Notes: generated by a model from the sequence alone, not told the origin. DNA of 64,000 bases from Fibrella arboris (GCF_041321095.1 NZ_JBGGWE010000005.1:124001-188000), one strand, 5' to 3'. Positions 34,338-44,473 are shown, counted from the stretch's first letter. Translations and numbers: made by a program.

Positions 34338-36337
34338 GCCAACTGGCACTCCGCGCTGGCCTCTCTTTTCCGTTACGTCTGCTTACCGTGGCCGGTTGGC
34401 TGCTTCTACTCTTTTATTTACTGGTCTCGATTCCCGGTAACGCGCAGTCGAAAAAGGCGGTCGACTTATACAGCCAGGGCATCAAGCTGTTCAACGAACG
34501 AAAAGCAAAGGAGGCCATTCCGTTCTTCGAACAGGCACTGAAAGAGACGCCCGCTTTCCTCGACGCGCAGGTACGTCTCGGACAAGCCTACGAGTATACC
34601 CGCAAGCCCGAGCAGGCATTGGCCGCCTACCGGGCTGCAATTGCCTTACCGGGCAACCTGTCGGCTACCCCGGCAAGCACCGGGGCAACGGCGGCCGCCT
34701 ATCAGGGAGCCGCCCAGATTTTACTGAAGCTGGGGCGGTATGCCGAAGCCATTCCAGTGCTCGAGGTTTTCCTGCGCAACTTCGCACCCGAATCGGCCAA
34801 AGCGCGTCAGGTACAACGCTCGATCGCCATTGCCCGTTTTGGCCAGGAAGCCATTCAGCATCCGGTATCGGTCAGCCCCAAACCGCTCTCTGAATCGCTA
34901 AAGCAGGGGGAATCGCAGTATTTTCCGGTGCTGACCGCCGATGAGCAGACCCTGGTTTTCACCATGCTTAAACCGGAAGGGGATGAAGACCTGATGGTAG
35001 CCACCAGGGGCACAGAAAGTGGCTGGCAAACCCCGGTCCCATTGTCGGCCAACATCAACACGCCCGACAACGAGGGCACGGCCAGCCTTTCAGCAGATGG
35101 TCGATTACTGGTCTTCACGGCCTGCCAGAGCGGAATCCGGCAGGGATTCGGCAGTTGCGACTTATATAGTAGTCAGAAAACCGGCGATGTCTGGAGCGTT
35201 CCGCAGAACCTGGGTCCTACCATCAACACCCGTGATTATGAATCGCAGCCCAGTCTCTCGGCCGACGGACGGCAGTTGTATTTCATCTCAAATCGCCCCG
35301 GCGGCCTGGGTCAACGTGATATCTGGCGCAGTTCCCGCGATGCGGGCGGAAACTGGACTGAACCCGTGAATCTGGGAAAGCCCATTAATACATCGCTGAA
35401 TGAAGCATCGCCATTTCTGCATGCCAACGGACAAACCCTGTTTTTCGCATCTGATGGACATATCGGCATGGGGGGCTACGACCTGTTTGTTAGCCGGTAT
35501 AGGCCCGACAGCGTGAAAGCAGGCTGGTCAGAACCCGCCAATCTGGGATACCCGATCAACACGTCGGAAGACCAGGCCTCGCTGTTTGTATCAGCCAACG
35601 GCGCCAAGGCGTATTATTCGTTTGAAGAACAAAAAGAAGGGGTTTCGCAGAAATCACGCATCTATACCTTCGACCTGCCCGCTGTACTCCGCGAACAGGT
35701 ACGTCCCGTCAACTACCTGAAGGGCCTTGTTACCGATGCCCGCACCAGTAAGCCGCTCAGTGCCACCCTGGATCTGATCGACGTGCGAACCAACCAGTCT
35801 GTTTCCCGCATTTCGTCGGACGCACAGACAGGGCAATACGTAGCGGTGCTGCCCGCTGGCGGCGAGTACGCCTTGTACGTAAGCGCACCGGGTTATCTCT
35901 TCAAGAGCCTGGCGTTCAACTACGCCGACAAAACCTCTACCGAAACCGGTATGGGACAGGGCGTTTCGCTCGACGCCGGGCTGGAACCCATTGGTGTCAC
36001 CAGCAAAGAGACGCTGAATAACCTGTTTTTTGAGTCTGGACGGTACGAGTTATCGGGTAAATCGCTGACTGAACTTGAACGGCTGGCCGATTTCCTGAAA
36101 ACCAATCCCACCACGCGGATTGAAATTGCGGGCCATACCGACGACCGCGGCGACCCGACAGCCAATCTGGAATTATCGCGGAAACGGGCCCAGTCGGTTA
36201 TTGACTATCTGGCCAAAATGGGTGTAGCTCCTACCCGGTTAAAAGCCATCGGGTATGGCAAAACCCGCCCCGCCGTGAAAGGCACTACCGACGAAGCCCG
36301 GCAACGCAATCGCCGTATTGAATGGCGGGTGATGTAG
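34292..36337 (+). CDS. OmpA-family protein with TPR, PD40 and carboxypeptidase-regulatory-like domains
   Basis: 681 aa if started at GTG 34292. Order: signal peptide or membrane anchor (VAGWLLLLFYLLVSIPGNAQ), TPR pair (about 50-150; VDLYSQGIKLFNERKAKEA), PD40 beta-propeller strands (about 205-440; PSLSADGRQLYFISNRPGG), a CarboxypepD-regulatory-like strand domain (about 480-555), and a C-terminal OmpA domain (about 570-681; GHTDDRGDPTANLELSRKRAQ) that binds peptidoglycan. This is an envelope protein of the kind found with gliding and type IX machinery. The start is doubtful: it lies 46 bases inside queE and no ATG exists before the signal segment. Confidence 0.88.
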   Translation: MANFPANPQIHADSVGQLALRAGLSFPLRLLTVAGWLLLLFYLLVSIPGNAQSKKAVDLYSQGIKLFNERKAKEAIPFFEQALKETPAFLDAQVRLGQAYEYTRKPEQALAAYRAAIALPGNLSATPASTGATAAAYQGAAQILLKLGRYAEAIPVLEVFLRNFAPESAKARQVQRSIAIARFGQEAIQHPVSVSPKPLSESLKQGESQYFPVLTADEQTLVFTMLKPEGDEDLMVATRGTESGWQTPVPLSANINTPDNEGTASLSADGRLLVFTACQSGIRQGFGSCDLYSSQKTGDVWSVPQNLGPTINTRDYESQPSLSADGRQLYFISNRPGGLGQRDIWRSSRDAGGNWTEPVNLGKPINTSLNEASPFLHANGQTLFFASDGHIGMGGYDLFVSRYRPDSVKAGWSEPANLGYPINTSEDQASLFVSANGAKAYYSFEEQKEGVSQKSRIYTFDLPAVLREQVRPVNYLKGLVTDARTSKPLSATLDLIDVRTNQSVSRISSDAQTGQYVAVLPAGGEYALYVSAPGYLFKSLAFNYADKTSTETGMGQGVSLDAGLEPIGVTSKETLNNLFFESGRYELSGKSLTELERLADFLKTNPTTRIEIAGHTDDRGDPTANLELSRKRAQSVIDYLAKMGVAPTRLKAIGYGKTRPAVKGTTDEARQRNRRIEWRVM

Positions 36338-36390
36338 CGACGTGAACCTTCCAGTGTGGGCATCGTTACATCAACGAACTGCCCCACTGA

Positions 36391-37110
36391 ATGGCTACTA
36401 CCTTCCTGACCGCCGAATGGCGACAATTAATCTTTGCCAATTACGCAATTGATCGCCACGTGCTGGAGCCGCTGGTACCGTATGGCACCGAACTCGACGA
36501 ATTTGAGGGCGTTTGCTACGGCAGCCTGGTCGGTTTCTACTTCCAGGGCGTAAGGCTGTTTGGCCAGGTCGCGGTGCCCTTCCACCGCGAATTCGAGGAG
36601 TTTAATCTGCGCTTCTACGTGCGGCGCAAGACCGAAACCGGCTGGAAACGGGGCGTCGTTTTTGTGAAAGAGATTGTACCAAAACTGGCGATTACACTCG
36701 TTGCCCGGACGTTATACGGCGAGCCCTATGCAACCCACCCCATGCGTCATTCCTGGCAAACAGACGGTGATACCCAGCGCATTGGCTACGAATGGAAAGT
36801 CGGCGCCGACTGGAATCACATCCGGGTCAGCGCCGACAAAACAGGCCACGCATTGGTACCCAATAGCGAAGAAGCCTTCATTACCGAACACTACTGGGGG
36901 TACACCGGCCGGGGCGCAGGGCGAACATCCGAGTATGAAGTAGTCCATCCGCAATGGCACATCCACACCGTATCGGAATATGACGTCAAGTGCAACGTAC
37001 CCGACTTATACGGAGCAGCCTTTGCCCCGTTTTTCGAGCAGCCCCCCCATTCCGTTTTTCTGGCCGATGGATCAGCCGTAGCCATCAAGTCTGGGGCCAA
37101 AGTGGTTTAA
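36391..37110 (+). CDS. DUF2071 (YqjF-like) protein
   Basis: 239 aa, full length for the family. Start MATTFLTAEWRQLIFANYAI and blocks VPYGTELDEFEG, FNLRFYVRR, GVVFVKEIVP and FITEHYWGYT match DUF2071/YqjF, whose fold resembles acetoacetate decarboxylase. No catalytic lysine can be assigned by eye. Cytoplasmic. Separate from its neighbours by short gaps and convergent with the GH43 gene. Function unknown. Confidence 0.85.
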   Translation: MATTFLTAEWRQLIFANYAIDRHVLEPLVPYGTELDEFEGVCYGSLVGFYFQGVRLFGQVAVPFHREFEEFNLRFYVRRKTETGWKRGVVFVKEIVPKLAITLVARTLYGEPYATHPMRHSWQTDGDTQRIGYEWKVGADWNHIRVSADKTGHALVPNSEEAFITEHYWGYTGRGAGRTSEYEVVHPQWHIHTVSEYDVKCNVPDLYGAAFAPFFEQPPHSVFLADGSAVAIKSGAKVV

Positions 37111-37126
37111 ACACGTCGAAGCCAGC

Positions 37127-38191
37127 TTACTCACCCGCCGGGCGTTTGATGTAGCCTGTAGCCGGATCAGGCGAGCCAAAATCGGGGGTACCGTCGGCTC
37201 GATAGGTAAAAGGTTGTATTCGGATCGACCGGAAGTCGCCGCAACCCTGACCTGGGGCGGGATTGGCGTGGTAGAGAATCCAGTTTTCGGTACCGTCTAC
37301 CGACTTGAAAAAGCTGTTATGCCCAACGCCGTAGGTGCTTCCACTCGCATAGGGGCCAAAAACGGGTGTGGCTGACTTTGTCCACGAGGCCGGGTTCAGC
37401 AGATCATCGGTAACGTTGGCCGATAGTTGACCAAGCGCGTAAAAATCGGTGGCGCAATAACTGGCCGAATAGATCAGGAATACCTTGTTGCCATTGACCA
37501 GGAACTCTGGCCCTTCATTGACGCCAAAACCTTGTTTCTCCCAACTATACTCAGGAGCCGACAAACGTACCCGTGAGCCCGCAGCAACGGTATAAGGGTT
37601 GGTCAGTTTGGCGATATAAATGTATTGCGCGCCGCCCAGGTCAGTATCCCAGCCCGACCAGGCCATATACAGTTGATTGTTCAGATTGAGCAGCGTACCG
37701 TCGATCGCCCACCTGTTTTCCGGGAGCATCAATTGTCCCCGGTCTGTCCAGGTACCGGTAGTAGGGTCGGCGGCTTCATTTTCCAGCACATACATCCGGT
37801 GGTTACGATCAGCCCCATCATCGGCCGTGTAGTAGATATACCATTTGCCGTTCACGCTGTGCAGTTCGGGTGCCCAGATATTCCGCGAATTAGGGCCCGT
37901 GGCCGGAGGCGTCCAGACGGTGACGAACCGTGCCTGATCAAGGCGGCTCATGGTCCTGGTCTTATAAATTCGGAGGTTACTGCCGGTGGTCCGCATGACG
38001 TAATAAAATCCGTCGCGTTGTATCACCCAGGGATCAGGTCCAACGGGTAACACCGGATTTTTAAACTTCCCGACGGTATCAACTGCCGTAACGGGTGGTG
38101 TTGGGGTTACGGTGCCATTGTTTGTCTGCTTGCAGCTGTAGCCGCCAATAAACCACAGTAAGATAAAAGTTGGGAAAAGCGCCTTTTTCAT
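37127..38191 (-). CDS. GH43-family glycoside hydrolase, lipoprotein
   Basis: 354 aa from ATG 38191 (MKKALFPTFILLWFIGGYSC); an upstream frame start runs into the hairpin repeat and is unlikely. The lipobox GGYSC puts it on a lipid anchor. The five-bladed propeller has the catalytic residues of GH43: base Asp in PVGPDPWV, the pKa-modulating Asp in WAIDGTLL and acid Glu in VNEGPEFL. GH43 enzymes cleave arabinan, arabinoxylan or similar. It is the last gene of the SusCD locus, so it probably trims the sugar that SusC/D bind. Confidence 0.9.
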   Translation of the reverse strand: MKKALFPTFILLWFIGGYSCKQTNNGTVTPTPPVTAVDTVGKFKNPVLPVGPDPWVIQRDGFYYVMRTTGSNLRIYKTRTMSRLDQARFVTVWTPPATGPNSRNIWAPELHSVNGKWYIYYTADDGADRNHRMYVLENEAADPTTGTWTDRGQLMLPENRWAIDGTLLNLNNQLYMAWSGWDTDLGGAQYIYIAKLTNPYTVAAGSRVRLSAPEYSWEKQGFGVNEGPEFLVNGNKVFLIYSASYCATDFYALGQLSANVTDDLLNPASWTKSATPVFGPYASGSTYGVGHNSFFKSVDGTENWILYHANPAPGQGCGDFRSIRIQPFTYRADGTPDFGSPDPATGYIKRPAGE

Positions 38192-38212
38192 CGTTGCGTA
38201 TAAAGGAAATTC

Positions 38213-38302
38213 AACACAGAGGCACAGAGGTTTCACAGAAAACACAGCGTTTTTTTAGAAACAAATTCCGTGTTCTCTGTGAAATCTCAGTGCCTCTGTG
38301 TT
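38213..38302. repeat. 33-bp inverted repeat, CCTCTGTG-type element
   Basis: 38213-38245 and 38270-38302 are inverted copies matching at 30 of 33 bases (arm begins AACACAGAGGCACAGAGG). The word CCTCTGTGTTCTCTGTG is one I recall from intergenic repeats in many unrelated genomes. It lies between susD and the GH43 gene in the transcript and would form a large hairpin, so it may reduce expression of the enzyme relative to the transporter. Confidence 0.8.
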
Positions 38303-38315
38303 CTCCCTTTTTTAA

Positions 38316-39839
38316 TTAATAATTCGGGTTCTGTGTCAGGTTTGGGTTCAAATCCCGGTCCAGCTGCGGAATGGGCAGCAGTTCACTTTTGCCTTTCACG
38401 AAGGTGGAGAAAGCGGCATCTCGGCTGGCCAGTTGCGGACCAAGATCACCCCAGCGGGCCAGGTCGTTCCAGCGATGCCCTTCACCCGAAAGCTCCAGTA
38501 GCCGTTCGTGTTTGATCTGAGTCAGGAACTGCGCCTGCGAAAGGCCCGGTTTAGCGACTGTGAGCGTTGGCAAGCCCGCCCGCCGACGTACCTGATCAAC
38601 ATAGGCGTAGGCCTGCGTTGTTTTGCCCGTTGCGTTCAGTGCTTCGGCATACATCAGCAGCACATCGGCGTACCGGATATACCGCCAGTTGTTGGGCGAC
38701 CGGTAGCCTTCTTCGTTCTTCCAGTGGTCGTTCTGAAACTTCCGGAACCAGACCCGCTTATTGCCGGTGCCATACCGCTGCGTGAAGGTCTGGCCGTAAA
38801 TCTGCGTGAAGTTAGGGCCGCGCACATCCGTTGAGTCGAACAGGTACGACGCTTCCAGCCGTGGGTCGCGGGCACCGGTCGTCGTTTTCTCGTTGAATTC
38901 GTAGATCGGCCACCGTTGCGCTTCGCCATCCGACCAGCCAATGCCGCTTGGCCCGAAGAACTGCGCCAGCGAGGTGCCGTAGTTCTGGTTCGGTGTCTCG
39001 GTATCGTCATCCGTATACTCAGCCGGGTTGATCTGGAACTGCCATTCGAACACCGATTCGCGGTTGTTTTCGGTCGTGATCAGGAAGTTATCGCGGTAGT
39101 TCGGCATCAGGGCATAAACGCCTTTGCCTTCACCGTCGGCCAGCCATTGCAGCGGCGTGAGGGCTTCGGTGTATTTCTGCTGTTGCATCTGCGCCTTAGC
39201 CAGCAGGGCATAGGCAGCTCCTTTTGTCGCCCGGCCCAGGTCAGCCGTTCCATAGGTTGTTGGCAGCACCGCCGCGGCTTCGGTCAGGTCTTTTTCGATC
39301 TGCGCCCATACCTGCGCGCTGGTAGCCGAGCTGGGTTTGTCGCCAACTACCGACGTTTTCAGAATAAGCGGAACATTGCCCCACAGCGACACCAGGTGGT
39401 AATAATACATGGCCCGCAGAAACTTGGCTTCCCCGATGTAGCGGGCTTTCAGCGTCGCATCCATCGTGACGTTGGGTACGTTGTCGATCACCTGATTGGC
39501 CCGGTTGACACCAATGTAGTTGTCGTTCCAGACAGCGTAGGCATTACCGTAGTTGTAATCGGTCACCAGAAACTGATCCATGTTATTCACAATGTCGGTG
39601 GCCGGGCTTTGGCTCCGTCCTTCGTCAGACCGGATGATGAAGTAGAACGGCATCCACCGCGAAATACCCCCCCGGTGCATCGTGCTGTACACGGCATTGA
39701 CACCCGCCAGTGCATCGTCGCCAGTTTTCCAGAATGACTCAGCCGTCACCTGGTTTGGGTTAACAATATCTAAGCTCCGGTCGCAACCAGCCAGCATCAG
39801 GGCGGCGGCAACGGTGAGCGATATGACTCTATTTTTCAT
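38316..39839 (-). CDS. SusD/RagB-family outer membrane lipoprotein
   Basis: 507 aa. A lipobox (LTVAAALMLAGCDRS) places it on the outer surface. The SusD fold is shown by LDIVNPNQVTAESFWKTGDD, the TPR helices (KFLRAMYYYHLVSLWGNVPL), RYIRYADVLLMYAEALNATG and the end LLELSGEGHRWNDLARWG with a terminal NPNLTQNPNY. It captures an oligosaccharide and delivers it to SusC. It lies 27 bases after susC in the transcript. Confidence 0.95.
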   Translation of the reverse strand: MKNRVISLTVAAALMLAGCDRSLDIVNPNQVTAESFWKTGDDALAGVNAVYSTMHRGGISRWMPFYFIIRSDEGRSQSPATDIVNNMDQFLVTDYNYGNAYAVWNDNYIGVNRANQVIDNVPNVTMDATLKARYIGEAKFLRAMYYYHLVSLWGNVPLILKTSVVGDKPSSATSAQVWAQIEKDLTEAAAVLPTTYGTADLGRATKGAAYALLAKAQMQQQKYTEALTPLQWLADGEGKGVYALMPNYRDNFLITTENNRESVFEWQFQINPAEYTDDDTETPNQNYGTSLAQFFGPSGIGWSDGEAQRWPIYEFNEKTTTGARDPRLEASYLFDSTDVRGPNFTQIYGQTFTQRYGTGNKRVWFRKFQNDHWKNEEGYRSPNNWRYIRYADVLLMYAEALNATGKTTQAYAYVDQVRRRAGLPTLTVAKPGLSQAQFLTQIKHERLLELSGEGHRWNDLARWGDLGPQLASRDAAFSTFVKGKSELLPIPQLDRDLNPNLTQNPNY

Positions 39840-39866
39840 GATGATTTGCTCTGGAGTGAATCGAAC

Positions 39867-42800
39867 TTAAAACTCGCAGTTAATACCGACCGACACCACG
39901 CGGGGCGATGGCCAGTGACCGTTATCAACGCCACGCTCCTGAATATTGGCACCCGTTACGTCGGGGTCAAGACCTGTGTAGTTGGTCATGGTGAACAGAT
40001 TCTGACCGCTCACATACACACGCGCACTACGCACCTTGACGCGGTCGAGGAAGGCACGAGGCAGGGTGTAGCCTACTTCCACGTTCCGCAGCCGTACATA
40101 CGAGGCGTCTTCCAGCCAGCGATCCGTGTAACCGAAGTTGTTGGCGACAATGCCCTGATCACCTGCCTCCAGTCCTAAACGAGGGTCGGTCGTGTTCGTA
40201 TTCGTGGCCGACCAAGGGCTAACATCGCTTCGGAAGTTGGTCAGCTGGTAGGTGTCCAGACTACGCCGAACGTCGTTGTAGACGGTATAGCCAAACACGC
40301 CCGTCAGCTGGACGTTCAGGCTGAACTGGCCATACGACGCATTGAACTGCGCCCCTGCCTGAAGTTTAGGCCAGGGCGACGATACAAACTGACGATCGTC
40401 ATTCTGCGTAATCTGTCCATCGCCGTTCGTGTCGACGTAGCGGATGTCGCCGGGCTTCGCGTTGGGCTGAATCAGCTGGCCGTTTGGTCCCCGGTAATTA
40501 TTGATCTCTTCCTGACTCTGGAAAATGCCCGCCGTTTTCAGCACGTACCACTGGCCCACGGGCAGCCCAACCTGCGACCGTGTGTTGCCACTCTGGATGT
40601 AGTTGATGTTCTGCCCCTGGTTTCCGACGTTGATCACCGTGTTTTTGATCGTCGTGAAGTTACCCGACACATCCCATTTGAACGGGTGCTCGTTGTTCCG
40701 GTAGGTTGCCGAGAACTCAACGCCCTGGTTGCGAATCGACGCCGTGTTTACGAACGGGTTGCCGCGCAGGTTACCCAGATAGCCCGGTACCGCCAGGTTC
40801 AGAATAGCATCGTTCGACAGCGAATTATACACGTTGATCTCCGTGGTGATCCGGTTATTGAGGAAGCTGGCCGACACGCCATAGTTTTGCTGAATCCGTT
40901 CTTCCCACCGCAAATCCGGGTTGGCCAACTGCGCCTGATACGCGCCCACGTTTGCCGTCTGGTCAACCCCGAAAATGGCTCTCGGGTTGTTGTTGATGAA
41001 CGCCGTATACGGGAATGAACCCAGGTACGGGACCACAATACCCAGTTTACCATATGATGCGTTCAGCTTCAGGTCAGACACCCAGTCTGCATGGAAGAAC
41101 TTCTCCTGACTGATACGCCAGGCCGCGGCCACCGATGGGAAGAAGCCCGTCCGGTAATTGGCCCCGAACCGCGAGTCCTGATCGACGCGGCCCGTGAAGG
41201 TCAGCAGGTAGCGGTCGTTGTATGCGTAGTTCACCCGGCCCAGATACCCCAGGATCCGGTAATCATCGGGCGTGCTGCCGGCCGAATTGGAGATACCCGT
41301 AGCGGCGTTGATCGTTGTGAAATACTGCCCACCCGAGAAACCAAGGTTGGTGCGGGAGCCCGATGTAATATCGCGCCGCGTCGTCTGCTGACTGATACCA
41401 ACCACGCCGTTAATGCTGTGTGCGCCAAACACTTTGTTGAAATTCAGCGTGTGCTCGAACAGCAGGCTCAGGTAGCGTGACCGATCTTCGCTCACCGACG
41501 TAGGCACTGGCGAGGCACTGTACTGATACGTACCCAGCCGACGCAGGTTCTGCGTGTAATCGAAGCTCACTTCCAGGCCCGCGTTGGCGCGGTAGCTCAG
41601 CCAGTCGGTCAGCTTCACGTCGAGGTAGGCGTTGCCCACCAGCTTGGCAAAGTTGCTCCCATTGCTGACCAGATTCCGCACCGCCACGGGGTTATACGAA
41701 TACGAAACGGCGTCGGGGTTCGTGCCGATACCGTAGCCGCCCGGGTTGGCCGCGTTCACATACCTGGGGTCCTGCACCGGAATGACCGGTAAGGCCGTGG
41801 CCATGTCGTAGATGGGGTTGCCCGCCGGGAAGTTCTGAATGTTCGAGTTGGTCAACAGCGCGTTTTCGCCGAACGTGAACCGACCAGTCTGGCTCTTGGT
41901 GTTAATGCGCAGGCTGGCCCGGTTGAACCCGCTCCCGATCACATACCCTTTATTGTCGAAATAGCTGCCCGAAATCAGGTACGTTCCGGTTTTGGTGCCC
42001 CCCGAGAGCGTCAGGTTATAGTCCTGTAAACTTCCCGTCTGCAGCACCTGATCCTGCCAGTTGGTATTGATGTTCGGATTGAACGTACCTGTAGCCACGC
42101 TGGCGGGAGGGGTCTGGCCGGAGTTTTGGTACTGGGTACGTTGCAGTTGGGCAAAACCAGCTGCGTCGGTCACGTTCCAGCGTTTGTACACCTGCTGCCC
42201 GCCGTATTTACCCGAAAACGACACCCGGATCGGGCCTTCTTTGCCTTGTTTCGTGGTAATGATCACTACGCCGTTGGCCGCTCGTGACCCATAGATAGCC
42301 GCCGCCGACGCATCTTTCAGCACCTGGATCGATTCAATATCGTCGTTGTTGATGGTCGGGTTGGCATCGGCAATCATGCCATCGATAATGTACAGCGGAT
42401 CGGTATTCAGGAAGCTGGCCACCCCCCGAATCTGGATAGACGCCTGCTGACCCGGCACACCTGTATTGCGCACCGTAACGCCCGGCGACAAACCCTGAAT
42501 CGACTCGGCCAGTGAGTTGGCCGTTACTTTGTTGGCCTGCGTTGGGCTGATCACGTCGTTGGCACCCGTCAGGTCTTTCTTCCGAACCGACTGATAACCA
42601 ATCACCACAACTTCGTTCAGGGTCCGGTCATCGGGTACCAGTTGAATGTTGATCACTGTCTGCCCACCAATCGCTACGTCTTTCGTTGTATAGCCCACGC
42701 TACTGATAGTCAACGTGGTAGCGTTATCGCTCGCATTGATCACGAAGTTGCCATCCGCATCGGTAGTCGCGCCAATGGTTGTCCCTTTCTCAATGACATT

Positions 42801-43310
42801 GGCCCCCGGTAACCCTTGGTTGTTCTCGTCGGTCACCCGTCCCGTAATTCGCTTCACAACGACCTCAGCCGCCGGTGCCACCACCACGGCGGGACGATCT
42901 GTGGCTGGGTTTGCTAAAGGGGTCGCCAACACAGGCTTGTCGGCCGGGGCTGCCTGAATCACGAACAGATTATCCTTGATTTTACGAAACCGCAGGCCCT
43001 GTCCAGCCAGCAACTGATTGAGTGTCTGCTCTAATGTAGTGCCCGCCAGGTCAACCTGTGTTTGGCGACCGTCCATCAGTTGCTCATCATACGCAAAGTT
43101 GACGCGGTATTTCTGTTCAATTTCGGCGAGCGCTTTTTTAAGCGATCGGGTCCGGCCCGATCGACTCTCATCGTTTTGGGCATCGGCGTGTAGCGTGGTT
43201 CCCCTGCTACTGATATTGGCCCTTGTCATCAGCTGGGCAGCAGCCAGTTGCGGCATACTGTACAGGCTTAGGCCAATCAACACAGATAAGGTAACGTACC
43301 TGTTCTTCAT
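39867..43310 (-). CDS. SusC/RagA TonB-dependent outer membrane transporter with STN domain
   Basis: 1147 aa. Signal peptide (about 1-25), an STN secretin/TonB N-domain (about 60-118; LAGTTLEQTLNQLLAGQGLR), a CarboxypepD-regulatory-like domain (about 155-235; VTDENNQGLPGANVIEKG), the plug (IRGVASFLNTDPLYIIDGM) and a beta-barrel ending in VVSVGINCEF. The STN domain is diagnostic of transporters that signal through a FecR protein to a FecI sigma factor, and both lie just upstream. Together with SusD it imports an oligosaccharide across the outer membrane. Confidence 0.96.
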   Translation of the reverse strand: MKNRYVTLSVLIGLSLYSMPQLAAAQLMTRANISSRGTTLHADAQNDESRSGRTRSLKKALAEIEQKYRVNFAYDEQLMDGRQTQVDLAGTTLEQTLNQLLAGQGLRFRKIKDNLFVIQAAPADKPVLATPLANPATDRPAVVVAPAAEVVVKRITGRVTDENNQGLPGANVIEKGTTIGATTDADGNFVINASDNATTLTISSVGYTTKDVAIGGQTVINIQLVPDDRTLNEVVVIGYQSVRKKDLTGANDVISPTQANKVTANSLAESIQGLSPGVTVRNTGVPGQQASIQIRGVASFLNTDPLYIIDGMIADANPTINNDDIESIQVLKDASAAAIYGSRAANGVVIITTKQGKEGPIRVSFSGKYGGQQVYKRWNVTDAAGFAQLQRTQYQNSGQTPPASVATGTFNPNINTNWQDQVLQTGSLQDYNLTLSGGTKTGTYLISGSYFDNKGYVIGSGFNRASLRINTKSQTGRFTFGENALLTNSNIQNFPAGNPIYDMATALPVIPVQDPRYVNAANPGGYGIGTNPDAVSYSYNPVAVRNLVSNGSNFAKLVGNAYLDVKLTDWLSYRANAGLEVSFDYTQNLRRLGTYQYSASPVPTSVSEDRSRYLSLLFEHTLNFNKVFGAHSINGVVGISQQTTRRDITSGSRTNLGFSGGQYFTTINAATGISNSAGSTPDDYRILGYLGRVNYAYNDRYLLTFTGRVDQDSRFGANYRTGFFPSVAAAWRISQEKFFHADWVSDLKLNASYGKLGIVVPYLGSFPYTAFINNNPRAIFGVDQTANVGAYQAQLANPDLRWEERIQQNYGVSASFLNNRITTEINVYNSLSNDAILNLAVPGYLGNLRGNPFVNTASIRNQGVEFSATYRNNEHPFKWDVSGNFTTIKNTVINVGNQGQNINYIQSGNTRSQVGLPVGQWYVLKTAGIFQSQEEINNYRGPNGQLIQPNAKPGDIRYVDTNGDGQITQNDDRQFVSSPWPKLQAGAQFNASYGQFSLNVQLTGVFGYTVYNDVRRSLDTYQLTNFRSDVSPWSATNTNTTDPRLGLEAGDQGIVANNFGYTDRWLEDASYVRLRNVEVGYTLPRAFLDRVKVRSARVYVSGQNLFTMTNYTGLDPDVTGANIQERGVDNGHWPSPRVVSVGINCEF

Positions 43311-43417
43311 GGTTTTAGATTAGTTTAACTAACGTTGATCTATGTAAAGTAGACCGATCAAACAACTCGACTGATACTAAAGTATCTGGGGGTGGCCATT
43401 GTTGGCACGTGCCCCGT

Positions 43418-44473
43418 TCACTTACTTTTTCGGAGGTAGATAATGTTACTGTCGCGCTCGATAGTGAGGTCAAACGTGGCGGCCAGTGTGGTCAGCAACG
43501 TTTCTACATCCTGGCTAGACAGGTTTCCGGTAAACTGCCGGTCGGCCAGTGCTTCGTCGCCGAAGACAATCGTTAGCCCATACGAGTCGCTTAACTGCTG
43601 GGCAACTGCACGCAGGGGTGTCTTTTCAAAAATGAATTGTTTTTGTGTCCAGGCGGTCTGGCGTTCGGGGGCTATCTCCTGCAAGGCTACTTGCTCAATA
43701 CCAGGCCGGGCAATAGCTACCTGCCCAGGACGCATCTCCAGCACGTGGGCATTCGGCTCACCAGGCCGGATCAGTTGCACCTTTCCTTCAACCAGTGTCA
43801 CATCGGTTTGCCCTCTGCGCGAATGCACGTTGAATTGGGTACCCAGCACCTGCACATCGAGTCCTGGCGTATGGGTAATGAATTTCACCCGCTGACCTGC
43901 TTCTGCCTTTTTGGTAACGGTGAAGAACCCTTCGCCTTCCAGCCATACCTCACGTGGCTGGCCTGCCGCCCAGTCATCGCGATAGGTCAGCGTCGAATTA
44001 CCGTTGAGTTGTACCGTCGACCCGTCAGGAAGCGTTAGCGTGCGGGTTTCGCCAAAAGCGGTATGTTCGTTGTGCTGATGGCGACTTTCCCGGATATACC
44101 AGCCCGTTACCAGCGTACCCAGCAATCCGATTAGAGTGGCGGCCACCTTCCACCCCCCTAGCCGATGCCATACCGATGGGCTGCGCGTCAGCTCGATTAC
44201 GGGTATAGACTGATCGGTATGCGCCTGTTCCAGAATTGACCAGATCCGCTCATAACTGGCATCTGTCAGATCGTCGTAGCTGACGCGCAGGTGCAGGAGC
44301 AACGACGCGGCCTCATCTACCAATGTCTGGCGCTCGGGATGGCGCAGCATAAACGTGTGCCAGAACGACATCGTCGCCTCGTCGGGCTGAAGCACCCAAC
44401 GCCGAAACGATTCGTCGAGAACAAGATCGCGGACGGTGAATTGCGAATAATCGGGTAATTGGTCGTGCGGCAT
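43418..44473 (-). CDS. FecR-family anti-sigma factor
   Basis: 351 aa. An N-terminal cytosolic domain (about 1-105), one membrane helix (VAATLIGLLGTLVTGWYI, about 112-130), and a periplasmic FecR domain (LPDGSTVQLNGNSTLTY, LEGEGFFTV, VLGTQFNVHS, VTLVEGKVQL) are followed by the C-terminal DUF4974 (FTGNLSSQDVETLLTTLAAT). It holds the sigma factor inactive until the SusC STN domain signals that substrate is bound. It lies 107 bases before susC and about 185 bases after the sigma gene, with the 21-bp palindrome between. Confidence 0.95.
   Translation of the reverse strand: MPHDQLPDYSQFTVRDLVLDESFRRWVLQPDEATMSFWHTFMLRHPERQTLVDEAASLLLHLRVSYDDLTDASYERIWSILEQAHTDQSIPVIELTRSPSVWHRLGGWKVAATLIGLLGTLVTGWYIRESRHQHNEHTAFGETRTLTLPDGSTVQLNGNSTLTYRDDWAAGQPREVWLEGEGFFTVTKKAEAGQRVKFITHTPGLDVQVLGTQFNVHSRRGQTDVTLVEGKVQLIRPGEPNAHVLEMRPGQVAIARPGIEQVALQEIAPERQTAWTQKQFIFEKTPLRAVAQQLSDSYGLTIVFGDEALADRQFTGNLSSQDVETLLTTLAATFDLTIERDSNIIYLRKSK

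Noticed and set aside
38916..39737. 273-codon plus-strand frame inside susD
   Set aside because: Complement of a well-conserved SusD; no recognisable features.
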